64,000 nucleotides of DNA from Labrys wisconsinensis. GTDB taxonomy: Bacteria; Pseudomonadota; Alphaproteobacteria; Rhizobiales; Labraceae. How positions within the stretch are numbered: position 1 is the stretch's first letter; each line of letters begins with the position of its first letter. The stretch lies in NCBI RefSeq assembly GCF_030814995.1, contig NZ_JAUSVX010000006.1, positions 248,001 to 312,000 on the forward strand, given 5' to 3'. Of this stretch, positions 8,655 through 16,763 are shown piece by piece. The position numbers and the translations under genes are program-made. A model generated the notes under the pieces. The model was not told where the DNA came from. It worked only from the letters and a program-made list of their open reading frames with translations, and ran no database searches.

Positions 8655-9431
8655 ATGTCTCTCCTGTCGCTTCGTCACATCAGCAAGCAGTTCGGGGCGC
8701 TCTTCGCCCTCGACGACGTATCCGTCGATTTCAACGCCGGCGAGGTCGTGGCGCTGCTCGGCGACAACGGCGCCGGCAAGTCGACCCTGATCAAGGTCAT
8801 CTCCGGCACCTATGTCGCGGAAAGCGGCGAGATCCTCCTCGCCGGCGAGAAGGTCGCCTTCGCCTCGCCCCGGGACGCGCTCGACGCCGGCATCCAGACC
8901 CTGTTCCAGGACCTGGCCCTGTGCGACAACCTCGATGTCGTGGCCAACCTGTTCCTCGGGCGGGAACTGCGCCGGTCCGTCCTGCCCGGCTTGTCCTTCT
9001 TCGACACGGCGCGGATGCGCCGGCGGGCGAGCGAGCTTCTCCGCGACCTCGCCGTCGACCTGCCGAGCGTGGACTGCAAGGTCAGGGACCTCTCCGGCGG
9101 CCAGCGCCAGTCCGTGGCGATCGCCAGGGCCGTCAACGCCGATTGCCGGATCATCATCATGGACGAGCCCACCGCCGCCCTCGGCGTCGCGCAGACGCGC
9201 AAGGTGCTCGGCCTCGTCCGGCAGCTGCGCGACCGCGGCATGGCGGTGATCTACATCACCCACAACCTGCACGACGTCATGGACGTCTGCGACCGCTGCG
9301 TCGTGATGAAGAATGGCCGCAAGATCGGGGAAGCCTCGACCGCGGCCGTCGGCAAGGACGAGCTGGCCAACATGATCATCACCGGCGAGATCAAGCCCTC
9401 CGCGCCGGCATCCCTCCAGGTTCGGGTGTAG
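8655..9431 (+). CDS. Sugar ABC transporter ATP-binding protein, single-domain type
   Basis: A 258-residue ATPase with Walker A GDNGAGKST (about 36-44), a Q-loop at LFQDL, the ABC signature LSGGQ (about 149), Walker B IIIMDEPT (about 168) and a switch His in ITHNLHD. Sugar importers of the CUT2 class usually carry two fused ATPase domains; this is the shorter single-domain form (FrcA-like), so two copies should pair in the complex. It hydrolyses ATP at the inner membrane face to drive import. The permease start is two bases after its stop codon, so translation is probably coupled. Confidence 0.92.
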   Translation: MSLLSLRHISKQFGALFALDDVSVDFNAGEVVALLGDNGAGKSTLIKVISGTYVAESGEILLAGEKVAFASPRDALDAGIQTLFQDLALCDNLDVVANLFLGRELRRSVLPGLSFFDTARMRRRASELLRDLAVDLPSVDCKVRDLSGGQRQSVAIARAVNADCRIIIMDEPTAALGVAQTRKVLGLVRQLRDRGMAVIYITHNLHDVMDVCDRCVVMKNGRKIGEASTAAVGKDELANMIITGEIKPSAPASLQVRV

Positions 9432-9433
9432 CA

Positions 9434-10450
9434 ATGTCCAACGCGCTTTCCAGCAAATGGGCCGAGAGCGGCGGCCTGTCGGCGCCGTTCTGGCGCCTGT
9501 TCGACCGGGTCGGCCCGCTCCTGCTGCTCGCGACCATCATCCTGGCCGTCACCGCGATCCGGCCGAGCTTCCTCACCAGCGCGAACCTGATGACCATCGG
9601 CCTGCAGGCCTCGGTCAACGCGCTGCTCGCCATCGGCCAGACCCTGGTGATCGTGTCCGGCGGCATCGAGCTGTCGGTCGGGACGATGATGTCGCTGTCG
9701 ATGGTGGTCATGGCTTTCTCGACCCTCACCTTCGGCGTGCCGATGCCCCTGAGCATGATGATCGCGGTGCTGTTCGGCGTGGCCGGCGGCGCGATCAACG
9801 GTTTCCTCGTCGCTTACGGCCGGATTCCGGCCTTCATCGCCACGCTGGGGATGCTCGGCATCGCGCAGGGGACGGCCCTGAAGCTCTCCGGCGGCTATGC
9901 CATGTACGGCTTCCCCGACTGGTTCGACTTCATCGGCAACGGCGAGCTCGTCGGCATTCCCTTCCCGATCTGGATCGTGGCGACCGTGGCGGTCCTGGCG
10001 CATTACCTCTTCACCCAGCGGCCGATGGGGCGCTACGCCTTCGCCATGGGAGCGAGCGAGGAGAGCGTCCGGCGCGCCGGCGTCGACGTGCGGCGGCTGA
10101 AGCTCCGGATCTACATGGCTTGCGGGGTTACGGTGGGCTGCGCGGCGATCGTCCTCGCCTCGCGCATCGACTCCGCCCATCCCGGCATCGGCCTCGGCTA
10201 CGAGCTCGACGCCATCGCCGCCTCGGTGATCGGCGGAGCCAGCCTGATGGGCGGGCGCGGCAGCGTCCTCGGCGCCATCAGCGGCGCGCTGGTCATGGCG
10301 ACCATCCGCTTCGCGCTGAACCTCTTCGGCATGGAGCCGTTCCTGCAGCAGATCGTCGTCGGCGTCGTTCTCATCGGCGCCGTCTACCTCGACACGGTCC
10401 GCGTCGCGCAGGAGGAGCGCCGCACCAAGGTCCGCGCCCGCCACCATTGA
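9434..10450 (+). CDS. Sugar ABC transporter permease (CUT2 type)
   Basis: A 338-residue inner-membrane protein with about 8-10 hydrophobic segments (BPD_transp_2 / RbsC-like). Family landmarks are ALLAIGQTLVIVSGGIELSVG (about 70-90), [21 protein letters not shown] and AASVIGGASLMGGRGSVLG near the C-terminus, the segment that contacts the ATPase in this family. It forms the membrane channel with the upstream ATPase and binding protein. Its start lies in the ribosome footprint of the ATPase stop codon. The tail ends in a short Arg/Lys-rich cytoplasmic segment. The Gfo/Idh/MocA gene at 10481 follows after 30 bases in the same operon. Confidence 0.92.
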   Translation: MSNALSSKWAESGGLSAPFWRLFDRVGPLLLLATIILAVTAIRPSFLTSANLMTIGLQASVNALLAIGQTLVIVSGGIELSVGTMMSLSMVVMAFSTLTFGVPMPLSMMIAVLFGVAGGAINGFLVAYGRIPAFIATLGMLGIAQGTALKLSGGYAMYGFPDWFDFIGNGELVGIPFPIWIVATVAVLAHYLFTQRPMGRYAFAMGASEESVRRAGVDVRRLKLRIYMACGVTVGCAAIVLASRIDSAHPGIGLGYELDAIAASVIGGASLMGGRGSVLGAISGALVMATIRFALNLFGMEPFLQQIVVGVVLIGAVYLDTVRVAQEERRTKVRARHH

Positions 10451-10480
10451 TGCAGCTTCATCACGACAGGGACGCATGAC

Positions 10481-11650
10481 ATGAACTCGGACATCCTGGC
10501 AAAGCTCGGCCGGCGCCTGCGCCTGGGCATGGTCGGCGGCGGTTTCGACTCGGTGATCGGCGAGACCCATCGCATCGCCTTCCAGGCCGACGGCTTCTAT
10601 GACCTCGTGGCCGGCGCCTTCTCGATCGACCGCGAGGTCGCCCGGCGGACCGCCGCCGCCCTCCTCGTCGGCGGCGACCGGCTCTACGACGATTACCGCG
10701 AGATGGCGCGACGCGAGGCCGCCCGGGCCGACGGGATCGACGTGGTGGTCATCGCGACGCCGCCGCAGATCCATCAGGAGGTCGCTGTCGCCTTCCTCTC
10801 CGCCGGCATCGATGTGATCTGTGAGAAGCCGATGACCCGCACCGTGGCGCAGGCGGAAGAGCTGGCCGCCATCGTCGCCGCCTCCGGACGGCTGTTCGTC
10901 CTGACCCATTGCTATTCCGGCTTCCCCATGGTCCGCCACGCCCGCGACCTCGTGCGATCCGGAGCGCTCGGGCGGCTGCGCATGATCGAGGCCGAATTCG
11001 CCGGCGGCGCGCCGGGCGTCGCGGTCGAGCCGGCCGACCCGGCGGAGCGGCATTGGCGCTTCCGGGCCGCCTCGATGGGGCCGGAGGCGATCCTCGGCGA
11101 GGTCGGGTCGCATGCGCACCATCTCATGGGCTACGTCAGCGGGCTGCGGCCGAACCGCATCTGCGCCCGCATGCAGACCTTCGCGGCGGGCCGCGAGGTC
11201 TACGACAATGCCTATCTCGCGTTCGACTACCCCGATGGCGCCGTCGGCCGGCTGTGGGCGAGCTATGTCGCGGTCGGCACCCAGCACGGCCTGTCCCTCC
11301 GGATCTACGGCGAGACGGCCGCGCTCGAATGGCGGGAGGAGGATGCCGAGTATCTCCGGCTGCGCCCGCTGCACGGGCCGGAGACGGTGCTGCGGTCGGG
11401 CCAGGACGGCACGTCCGACCTCGTCGCGCGCTCGGCCCGCTTCCGGCCGGGCCATCCGGAAGGCTATCCTCTGGCCTTCGCCAACCTCTACGCCGAGGCT
11501 GCGTCCGCGCTCGTCGCCATGCGCACGGGTGGCGATCCCTCCGCCTTCACAGCCCATCTGCCGACGGTCTTCGACGGGCTCGAGGGCATGCGCATGATCG
11601 CCGGCGCCGCGGCCTCGAACCGGGAGGATGCGCGCTGGCAGCCCCTGTGA
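10481..11650 (+). CDS. Gfo/Idh/MocA-family oxidoreductase (4)
   Basis: A 389-residue oxidoreductase with Rossmann motif GMVGGGFDSVIGETH (about 14-28), TPPQIHQEV and CEKPM (catalytic Lys about 109), and GPEAILGEVGSHAHHLMGY (about 203) with the family's catalytic region. It is the likely paralogue of the 3782 gene: equal length and the shared FVLTH-YSGFPMVR segment. As the last gene of the transporter operon it should act on the imported compound or an early product. It ends inside a bidirectional hairpin shared with the convergent GntR gene. Confidence 0.88.
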   Translation: MNSDILAKLGRRLRLGMVGGGFDSVIGETHRIAFQADGFYDLVAGAFSIDREVARRTAAALLVGGDRLYDDYREMARREAARADGIDVVVIATPPQIHQEVAVAFLSAGIDVICEKPMTRTVAQAEELAAIVAASGRLFVLTHCYSGFPMVRHARDLVRSGALGRLRMIEAEFAGGAPGVAVEPADPAERHWRFRAASMGPEAILGEVGSHAHHLMGYVSGLRPNRICARMQTFAAGREVYDNAYLAFDYPDGAVGRLWASYVAVGTQHGLSLRIYGETAALEWREEDAEYLRLRPLHGPETVLRSGQDGTSDLVARSARFRPGHPEGYPLAFANLYAEAASALVAMRTGGDPSAFTAHLPTVFDGLEGMRMIAGAAASNREDARWQPL

Positions 11651-11666
11651 GGGGCAGGCCCCTCAC
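11647..11666. terminator. Bidirectional hairpin between convergent genes
   Basis: Perfect inverted repeat GTGAGGGGC-AG-GCCCCTCAC overlapping the stop codons of both convergent genes (10481-11650 and the minus-strand GntR ending at 11663). There is no U-run on either strand, so factor-independent termination would be weak. The position suggests it limits read-through both ways. Confidence 0.55.
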
Positions 11667-12334
11667 GCGCCTGCCGCGTGCATCTCCCGGGGATGGCGGC
11701 CATAACGGATCTCGTAGCTGCGGATGTACTCCTCCGGCGATCCCGGCAGGTGGTCCCGGATCAGCTGGACGAGCCGATCGTGGTCGCTTCCCTTCATCGC
11801 GTCGATGATCGCCCAGTGCTGCGCGACCACCTTCGCCATATGGGCCCGGTCGCCATATTTGATGGCGCGGATCAGATGCGCCTTGCGCGCGTAGTCGGCG
11901 ATCGTCTGGACCAGCTGGCGGTTCGCGCAGGCCGAATATTGCTCGCGGTGGAAGTCGATGTTCAGATGGAAGACCGACCGGAAGTCCTCGTTCGCGACGG
12001 CCGCGGCATGCCGCTCCTGGATCCCGGTCATCGCCTCGATCACCGCCGCCGGCGCCGGCAGGCGCGTGCGCAGGGCCGCGCTGGTTTCGAGGATCTCCCG
12101 CACGTCGTAGATGTCCCGCACCTCGGCCGGCGTCAGCTCGGTCACGACCGCTCCCTTGTTGGGGACGCGCACGACGAGGCCGAGATCCTCCAAGATCGCG
12201 AAGACCTCGCGGATCGTGTGCCGCTTGGCCTCGAAGCGTTCCGCCAGGCGCTCCTCCACCAGGCGCGACTGCGGCGGGAGGACGCCGAACACGATGTCCT
12301 CCTCGATGGCGCTCAAGATCTGGTCTGTCTGCAT
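11663..12334 (-). CDS. GntR-family (FCD) transcriptional regulator
   Basis: A 223-residue regulator. Residues about 5-72 are the winged helix-turn-helix (VEERLAERFEAKRHTIREVFAILEDLGLVVRVPNKGAVV). Residues about 80-210 are an FCD-type all-helical effector domain with metal/ligand-binding positions in DIYDVRE, HLNIDFHREQY and AQHWAIIDA. FCD regulators usually repress catabolic operons until a sugar acid or similar ligand binds. The palindrome ATTGTTAACAAT lies 72-83 bases upstream of its start, and a one-base variant lies in the oxidoreductase/transporter divergent promoter, so it is the likely repressor of the whole 3.8-15.7 kb island. It ends head-to-head with oxidoreductase 4. Confidence 0.9.
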   Translation of the reverse strand: MQTDQILSAIEEDIVFGVLPPQSRLVEERLAERFEAKRHTIREVFAILEDLGLVVRVPNKGAVVTELTPAEVRDIYDVREILETSAALRTRLPAPAAVIEAMTGIQERHAAAVANEDFRSVFHLNIDFHREQYSACANRQLVQTIADYARKAHLIRAIKYGDRAHMAKVVAQHWAIIDAMKGSDHDRLVQLIRDHLPGSPEEYIRSYEIRYGRHPREMHAAGA

Positions 12335-12405
12335 GTCGACGCTCGCACCGGAAACGGCTCCGACTCAAGTCCTAGCACATCGCGCACCACATTTGTGTTG
12401 CCATT

Positions 12406-12417
12406 ATTGTTAACAAT
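12406..12417. promoter_or_regulatory. GntR-type operator between regulator and aldolase genes
   Basis: Perfect 12-bp palindrome ATTGTTAACAAT in the 193-base region between the GntR gene (minus strand) and the aldolase operon (plus strand). A further TTGACAA half-site follows at 12422-12428. The near-identical sequence at 7461-7472 marks both as sites of one regulator, most simply the adjacent GntR protein. Confidence 0.75.
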
Positions 12418-12527
12418 ATGATTGACAAAATCTGGATCGCCGATACTCTCCGTGCGAGGGAATGGCGCCGCAGCGCGACCTGCGGCGGCGGCCTCCCGCA
12501 AAGTCAGCCTTGCCGAGGGGGAGCAGA

Positions 12528-13316
12528 ATGCGCACGAACGGTCTGCGCGCCGTCTGGAACGAAGGACGTTACGCGCTGAACGCCTGGCTTTCGATCGGGT
12601 CGAGCTACAGCGCCGAAGTCCTGGCGCATCTGCCCTATGACGCGGTCACGGTCGACCTGCAGCACGGGATGTTCGATTTCGAGACGGCGCTGGCGATGCT
12701 GCAGGCCATCTCGACGACCGATGCCGTGCCGCTGGTGCGCGTGCCTGAGAATGCCGCCTGGCTCATCCAGAAGGTGCTGGACATGGGCGCCTATGGGGTC
12801 ATCTGCCCGATGATCGACACGCGGGAGGCCTGCGAAGCCTTCGTCCAGGCGGTCCGCTACCCCCCGCTGGGCAAGCGCAGCTTCGGCCCGGCGCGCGGCC
12901 TGCTCTATGGCGGCGGCGACTATGCCGCCCGGGCCAACGAGACGGTGCTGTCCTGGGCCATGATCGAAACCGAGACGGCCTTGGCCAACCTCGACGCGAT
13001 CGCGTCGGTCGAGGGGCTCAGCGGCCTCTATATCGGGCCGAGCGACCTGTCCATGACGCTGGAGGGAGAGGTCGCAAGCCCGCTCTCGCCGCGGGTCGTC
13101 CGGGAGGTGGGCCGCATCGCGGCCGTGGCGCACGGGCACGGCCTGCGGGTCGGCACCTTCTGTCCCGACGTCGCCTTCGCCCGCGACATGGTGGCGCTCG
13201 GCTGCGACCTGATGACGGTCATGAACGATGCGGGCCTGCTGCGCAAGGCGACGGGAGCGCTGATGGAGGAATTGCACTTCGCCCGCAGCGGCCGGCAGCT
13301 CGTCGACGCCCCTTAG
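12528..13316 (+). CDS. HpcH/HpaI-family aldolase
   Basis: A 262-residue TIM-barrel class II aldolase of the HpcH/HpaI family, which cleaves 2-keto-3-deoxy sugar acids or related hydroxy-keto acids to pyruvate and an aldehyde, using a divalent metal. Visible family residues are VDLQHG (catalytic His), VRVPEN (substrate Arg), IETETAL (metal-binding Glu) and GLYIGPSDLS (metal-binding Asp region). The start at 12528 follows GAGGGGGAGCAG. It lies downstream of a GntR palindrome, fitting a terminal cleavage step after the dehydrogenases. The gene's TAG stop overlaps the first bases of a palindromic repeat at 13315. The exact substrate is unknown, and no matching dehydratase is encoded here. Confidence 0.88.
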   Translation: MRTNGLRAVWNEGRYALNAWLSIGSSYSAEVLAHLPYDAVTVDLQHGMFDFETALAMLQAISTTDAVPLVRVPENAAWLIQKVLDMGAYGVICPMIDTREACEAFVQAVRYPPLGKRSFGPARGLLYGGGDYAARANETVLSWAMIETETALANLDAIASVEGLSGLYIGPSDLSMTLEGEVASPLSPRVVREVGRIAAVAHGHGLRVGTFCPDVAFARDMVALGCDLMTVMNDAGLLRKATGALMEELHFARSGRQLVDAP

Positions 13317-13416
13317 AGCAAAGCAGCGTTTGGACGGAAACGCTGCTTTGCTCTCTCTCCTTGTTTCGACGCGTCTTTGCGATGCTTGGCGAGTCCGCCA
13401 AATCGCAAAACGCTTT
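13315..13416. repeat. Double-hairpin intergenic palindromic repeat, copy 2
   Basis: The first hairpin is perfect: 17-base arms AGAGCAAAGCAGCGTTT / AAACGCTGCTTTGCTCT with a 6-base loop (13315-13354). A linker TTGTTTCGACGCGTC follows, then a second hairpin TTTGCGAT..TTGGCG / CGCCAA..ATCGCAAA (about 13376-13410). Same order, orientation and linker as the copy at 446-550. Its first two bases supply the AG of the aldolase stop codon, so the repeat abuts that gene exactly. Confidence 0.88.
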
Positions 13417-13473
13417 AGCCGCATCGACATCGGATCGCCCGAGTGCGGGCCTCGACTATCCCGGCAGGCAGAC

Positions 13474-14658
13474 ATGGACATCACCAGCGAGAACGAACTC
13501 GGGCGCCCGCCCTTCGATGCGACCCGATTGGACCGGCTGATGGAGGAGGCAGACCTCGACGTTCTCCTCGTCACGTCGAAGCACGCCATCCAGTACCTCC
13601 TCGGCGGCTATCGTTACTTCTTCTACGACTACATGGATGCTCACGGCCTCAGCCGATACCTGCCGTTCTTCGTCTATGTCCGCGGCCGGATCGATCTGGC
13701 GGCCTATGTCGGCAGCCCGATGGAGGTCTACGAGCAGGAGCACGGCAAGTTCTGGGTGTCCTCGCTCAGCTTCGACAACATGACGACGAAGCGATCGGCC
13801 GCGTCCGCGGCCGAGCATCTGCGGGCGGCGGGGCGCACCGGAGGCCGGATCGGCGTCGAGGTCGGGTTCCTGCCGGTCGACGCCTACCGCGTTCTCGAGG
13901 CGGCGCTGCCCGACGCCGCCATCGTCGACGCGACCTTCACGCTCGAGCTGCTGCGGGCGATCAAGTCGCCGCGTGAGCTGGGGATACTGCGCGCCGCCTC
14001 GGAAAAGGTGATCGATTCCATCCTGGCGGTCTTCGCCGGCCATGGACCGGGCGTCACCAAGCGCGCGCTCGTCGACGCGCTGCGGCGGGAGGAACAGGCC
14101 CGGGGCCTGACGTTCGAATATGCCCTCGTCACCATGGGCCGGAGCTTCAACCGCGCCCCGTCGGACCAGGTCTGGCAGAAGGGCGACGTGCTGGCGCTCG
14201 ACTCCGGCGGGAACGAGCGCGGCTATATCGGCGATCTCTGCCGCATGGGCGTGCTGGGCGAGCCCGACCGGGAGCTCGAGGATTTGCTCGGGGAGGTCGA
14301 GGCGATCCAGCAGGCCGCCCGACGACCGATCCGACCCGGCGCGCTCGGCCGCGAGATCTACGTCGAACCGGAAGCCCTCGTCGCGCGCTCCGCCCATCGC
14401 GAGGCGTTGAGCTTCGTGGCCCATGGCATGGGCATCGTCAGCCACGAGGCGCCGTGGCTGACCGACCGCTGCTCGGTGCCCTATCCCGCCTACCACGCCG
14501 GCCGGCCGCTCGAAGCGGGCATGGTGATCTCGATCGAGACGACGCTGCTGCACCCGCGCCGGGGTTTCATCAAGCTCGAGGACACGGTGGCCGTCACCGC
14601 CGAGGCGTGGGAGGCCTATGGCGACCATGGCCGCGGCTGGAACCGCGGCCTGGCTTGA
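13474..14658 (+). CDS. M24-family metallopeptidase (Xaa-Pro aminopeptidase-like)
   Basis: A 394-residue protein with a creatinase-type N-terminal domain (about 15-150) and a pita-bread M24 catalytic domain (about 160-385). All five metal ligands are recognisable: Asp in LALDSGG, Asp in IGDLCRMG, His in FVAHGMGIVSHE, Glu in ISIETTLLHP and Glu in IKLEDTV. It should therefore be a working di-metal enzyme, unlike the M24 protein at 41752. The ATG at 13474 is chosen because the in-frame codons above it are translated repeat. It sits in the sugar island between the aldolase and oxidoreductase 5; a peptidase there may act on an amide or amino-sugar conjugate, which is inference only. Confidence 0.88.
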   Translation: MDITSENELGRPPFDATRLDRLMEEADLDVLLVTSKHAIQYLLGGYRYFFYDYMDAHGLSRYLPFFVYVRGRIDLAAYVGSPMEVYEQEHGKFWVSSLSFDNMTTKRSAASAAEHLRAAGRTGGRIGVEVGFLPVDAYRVLEAALPDAAIVDATFTLELLRAIKSPRELGILRAASEKVIDSILAVFAGHGPGVTKRALVDALRREEQARGLTFEYALVTMGRSFNRAPSDQVWQKGDVLALDSGGNERGYIGDLCRMGVLGEPDRELEDLLGEVEAIQQAARRPIRPGALGREIYVEPEALVARSAHREALSFVAHGMGIVSHEAPWLTDRCSVPYPAYHAGRPLEAGMVISIETTLLHPRRGFIKLEDTVAVTAEAWEAYGDHGRGWNRGLA

Positions 14659-14705
14659 GCGCCGGGCGGGAGCCGGGCACGGGGACAGAGGCTGGAGAGG
14701 AACGC

Positions 14706-15704
14706 ATGATCCGTTTCGGCCTGGTGGGGCTCGGCCGGATCGGCGCGATCCATGCCCGCAACATCGACGCCCATCCCCGCGCCGTCCTCGCTGCCGTATC
14801 GGATCCGGACGCAGCCCGTGCGGCGCGCGTCGCCGAGAAGACGGGGTGCCGGGCGAGCGGCCTGGAGGAGCTGCTGTCCGACGACACCATCGACGCGGTC
14901 GTCATCGCCTCGCCGACCGTCCACCATGCCGGGCAGGCAATCGCCGCCGCCCGTGCCGGCAAGGCGGTGCTGTGTGAGAAGCCGCTGTCCCTGGACCTCG
15001 ACTCGGCCAAAGCGTGCGCCGCGGCCGTCGCCGCGTGCGGCACGCCGTTCATGATCGCCCTCAACAAGCGATTCGATCCGACGGTGGTGGATCTCGCGGC
15101 GCGGCTGAGACGCGGCGCGATCGGACGAGTCGAGCTGATCAGCCTGATCGGCAAGGACCCGGAACCGCCACCCGATGGGTTCATCCCGACATCGGGAGGT
15201 CTCTTCCGCGACATGATGATCCACGACATCGACCTGGCGCTCTTCCTGGCCGGCGAGCCGCCCGTGGAGATCTGGGCGACCGGCGCGGTGCATGTCTCGG
15301 ACGCCTTCACACGGGCGAACGACTTCGACACCGCGGCGGTGATCATGAAGACCCGCTCGGGCGTGATCATGACGCAAACCCTGTCGCGCCGGACCACCTT
15401 CGGCTTCGACCAGCGCATCGAGGTCCATGGCTCGGAAGGGTTGCTGCGGACCGGCAACCATCCGGTCGGCCATGTCGAGCAATGGGGCCGGGCCGGCATT
15501 GTCGGGCCGACGTTCGAGCACTCCTTCCTGGAGCGCTACGCCGCCTCCTATGCGGCGGAGCTCGATGCCTTCGTGACGTGCCTGGAGGAGAAGCGGCCGC
15601 CCATGCTGAATGCGGCGCACGCCGTTGCCATCCAGGCCATCGCCGATGCGATCACGGACGCGGCCCGGTCGGGCGCGCCGGGACGCGTCCGCTTCGAGAC
15701 CTGA
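14706..15704 (+). CDS. Gfo/Idh/MocA-family oxidoreductase (5), inositol dehydrogenase-like
   Basis: A 332-residue NAD-dependent dehydrogenase. Rossmann motif GLVGLGRIGAIHARNI (about 5-20), ASPTVHHAGQAI, CEKPLSLD (catalytic Lys about 93), NKRFDPTV, and GGLFRDMMIHDIDLALFL (catalytic Asp and His about 170). The compact length and the NKRFDP and MMIHDIDLA motifs are those of the inositol 2-dehydrogenase (IolG) branch. An inositol or related cyclic polyol substrate is therefore plausible, but iolB, iolC, iolD and iolE are absent. It lies 47 bases after the peptidase gene and closes the island. Confidence 0.88.
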   Translation: MIRFGLVGLGRIGAIHARNIDAHPRAVLAAVSDPDAARAARVAEKTGCRASGLEELLSDDTIDAVVIASPTVHHAGQAIAAARAGKAVLCEKPLSLDLDSAKACAAAVAACGTPFMIALNKRFDPTVVDLAARLRRGAIGRVELISLIGKDPEPPPDGFIPTSGGLFRDMMIHDIDLALFLAGEPPVEIWATGAVHVSDAFTRANDFDTAAVIMKTRSGVIMTQTLSRRTTFGFDQRIEVHGSEGLLRTGNHPVGHVEQWGRAGIVGPTFEHSFLERYAASYAAELDAFVTCLEEKRPPMLNAAHAVAIQAIADAITDAARSGAPGRVRFET

Positions 15705-15729
15705 CGCGCCGGCGTGGGCGATCTCCCGC

Positions 15730-16665
15730 CTAACCGTCCATCAGCGTGCCCACGTGCACCGCGGTCGATCCGGCCAGCGCCGTGAGGTCGTAGCCGCCCT
15801 CCAGCACCGAGACCAGGCGCCCGCGTGCCGTCTTCTCGGCCGCCGCCATCAGCTGCTCGGTGGCCCAGGCATAGTCGGCCTCGACCAGGTTGAGGTTGGC
15901 CAGGGGATCGCGCCGATGCGCGTCGAAGCCGGCCGAGACGATGACGAGGTCGGGCGCGAAGGCCAGGAGCCGCGGCAGCACCACCGCCTCCATGGCGGCG
16001 CGGAAGGCTTCGCCGCCGTCGCCGGCCCTGAGCGGCGCGTTGACGATGGTGCCGGCTTCGCCCGTCTCGCTGCGGGCGCCGGTGCCGGGATAGAGCGGCA
16101 TCTCGTGGGTCGAGGCGTAGAGCACGCTCGGATCGGTCCAGAAGATCGCCTGGGTGCCGTTGCCGTGATGCACGTCGAAATCCATGATCGCCACGCGCTC
16201 CAGCCCGTGGGCGGCCTGGGCGTGGCGGGCGGCGATGGCGGCATTGTTGAAGAAGCAGAAGCCCATGGCGCGTGCCGGCTCGGCATGGTGGCCGGGCGGG
16301 CGGGAGGCGGAGAAGGCGTTCTTCGCCCGGCCGGCCATGACCGTGTCGACCGCCAGCATGGCGCCGCCCGCCGCGTGCAGGGCGGCGGCGAAGGTGCCGG
16401 GCGACATCGCCGTGTCGGAATCGATGGCGACGAAGCCCTCGTCGTCGTGCGGGTTGAGCCGGCGCAGCGCCTCGACATGGGCGCGGGGATGGCAGCGGAT
16501 GATCGCCTCGAGCGGCGCCTCGGGCGCCTCCAGCCGCAGGAGATCGTCGAAGGCGGGGTCCGCCAGGGTCTGCTCCACCGCCAGGATGCGGTCGATCCGC
16601 TCGGGATGCCCGCGCGGGGTCTCGTGCCTGGTATAGGCGGGGTGGGAGACGAGCAGCGTGGTCAT
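15730..16665 (-). CDS. Histone deacetylase-family (acetylpolyamine amidohydrolase-like) protein
   Basis: A 311-residue zinc hydrolase of the HDAC/AcuC/AphA superfamily. Diagnostic residues: RPPGHHAE (catalytic His pair), GFCFFNNAAIAA, IMDFDVHHGNGTQAIF (zinc Asp and His), SAGFDAHRRDPL (zinc Asp) and LEGGYD near the end. In bacteria these remove acetyl groups from small amines or proteins. The SDR and acyl-CoA dehydrogenase genes precede it on the same strand (98-base gap to the SDR), so a common transcript is possible but not tight. Substrate not determinable. Confidence 0.9.
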   Translation of the reverse strand: MTTLLVSHPAYTRHETPRGHPERIDRILAVEQTLADPAFDDLLRLEAPEAPLEAIIRCHPRAHVEALRRLNPHDDEGFVAIDSDTAMSPGTFAAALHAAGGAMLAVDTVMAGRAKNAFSASRPPGHHAEPARAMGFCFFNNAAIAARHAQAAHGLERVAIMDFDVHHGNGTQAIFWTDPSVLYASTHEMPLYPGTGARSETGEAGTIVNAPLRAGDGGEAFRAAMEAVVLPRLLAFAPDLVIVSAGFDAHRRDPLANLNLVEADYAWATEQLMAAAEKTARGRLVSVLEGGYDLTALAGSTAVHVGTLMDG

Positions 16666-16763
16666 GCGGAATCCTGCGCTGGCATCGGGCTCGTGGACGA
16701 CTTGCCGCCGCAGCGGCCAACGGCGGATCGGATCGGCCCGGACGGGCGCCCGAGCCGCGCGGC

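Noticed and set aside
13330-13473. N-terminal extension of the M24 protein
   Set aside because: These codons are the repeat at 13315-13416 read through; no domain and no conservation is expected.
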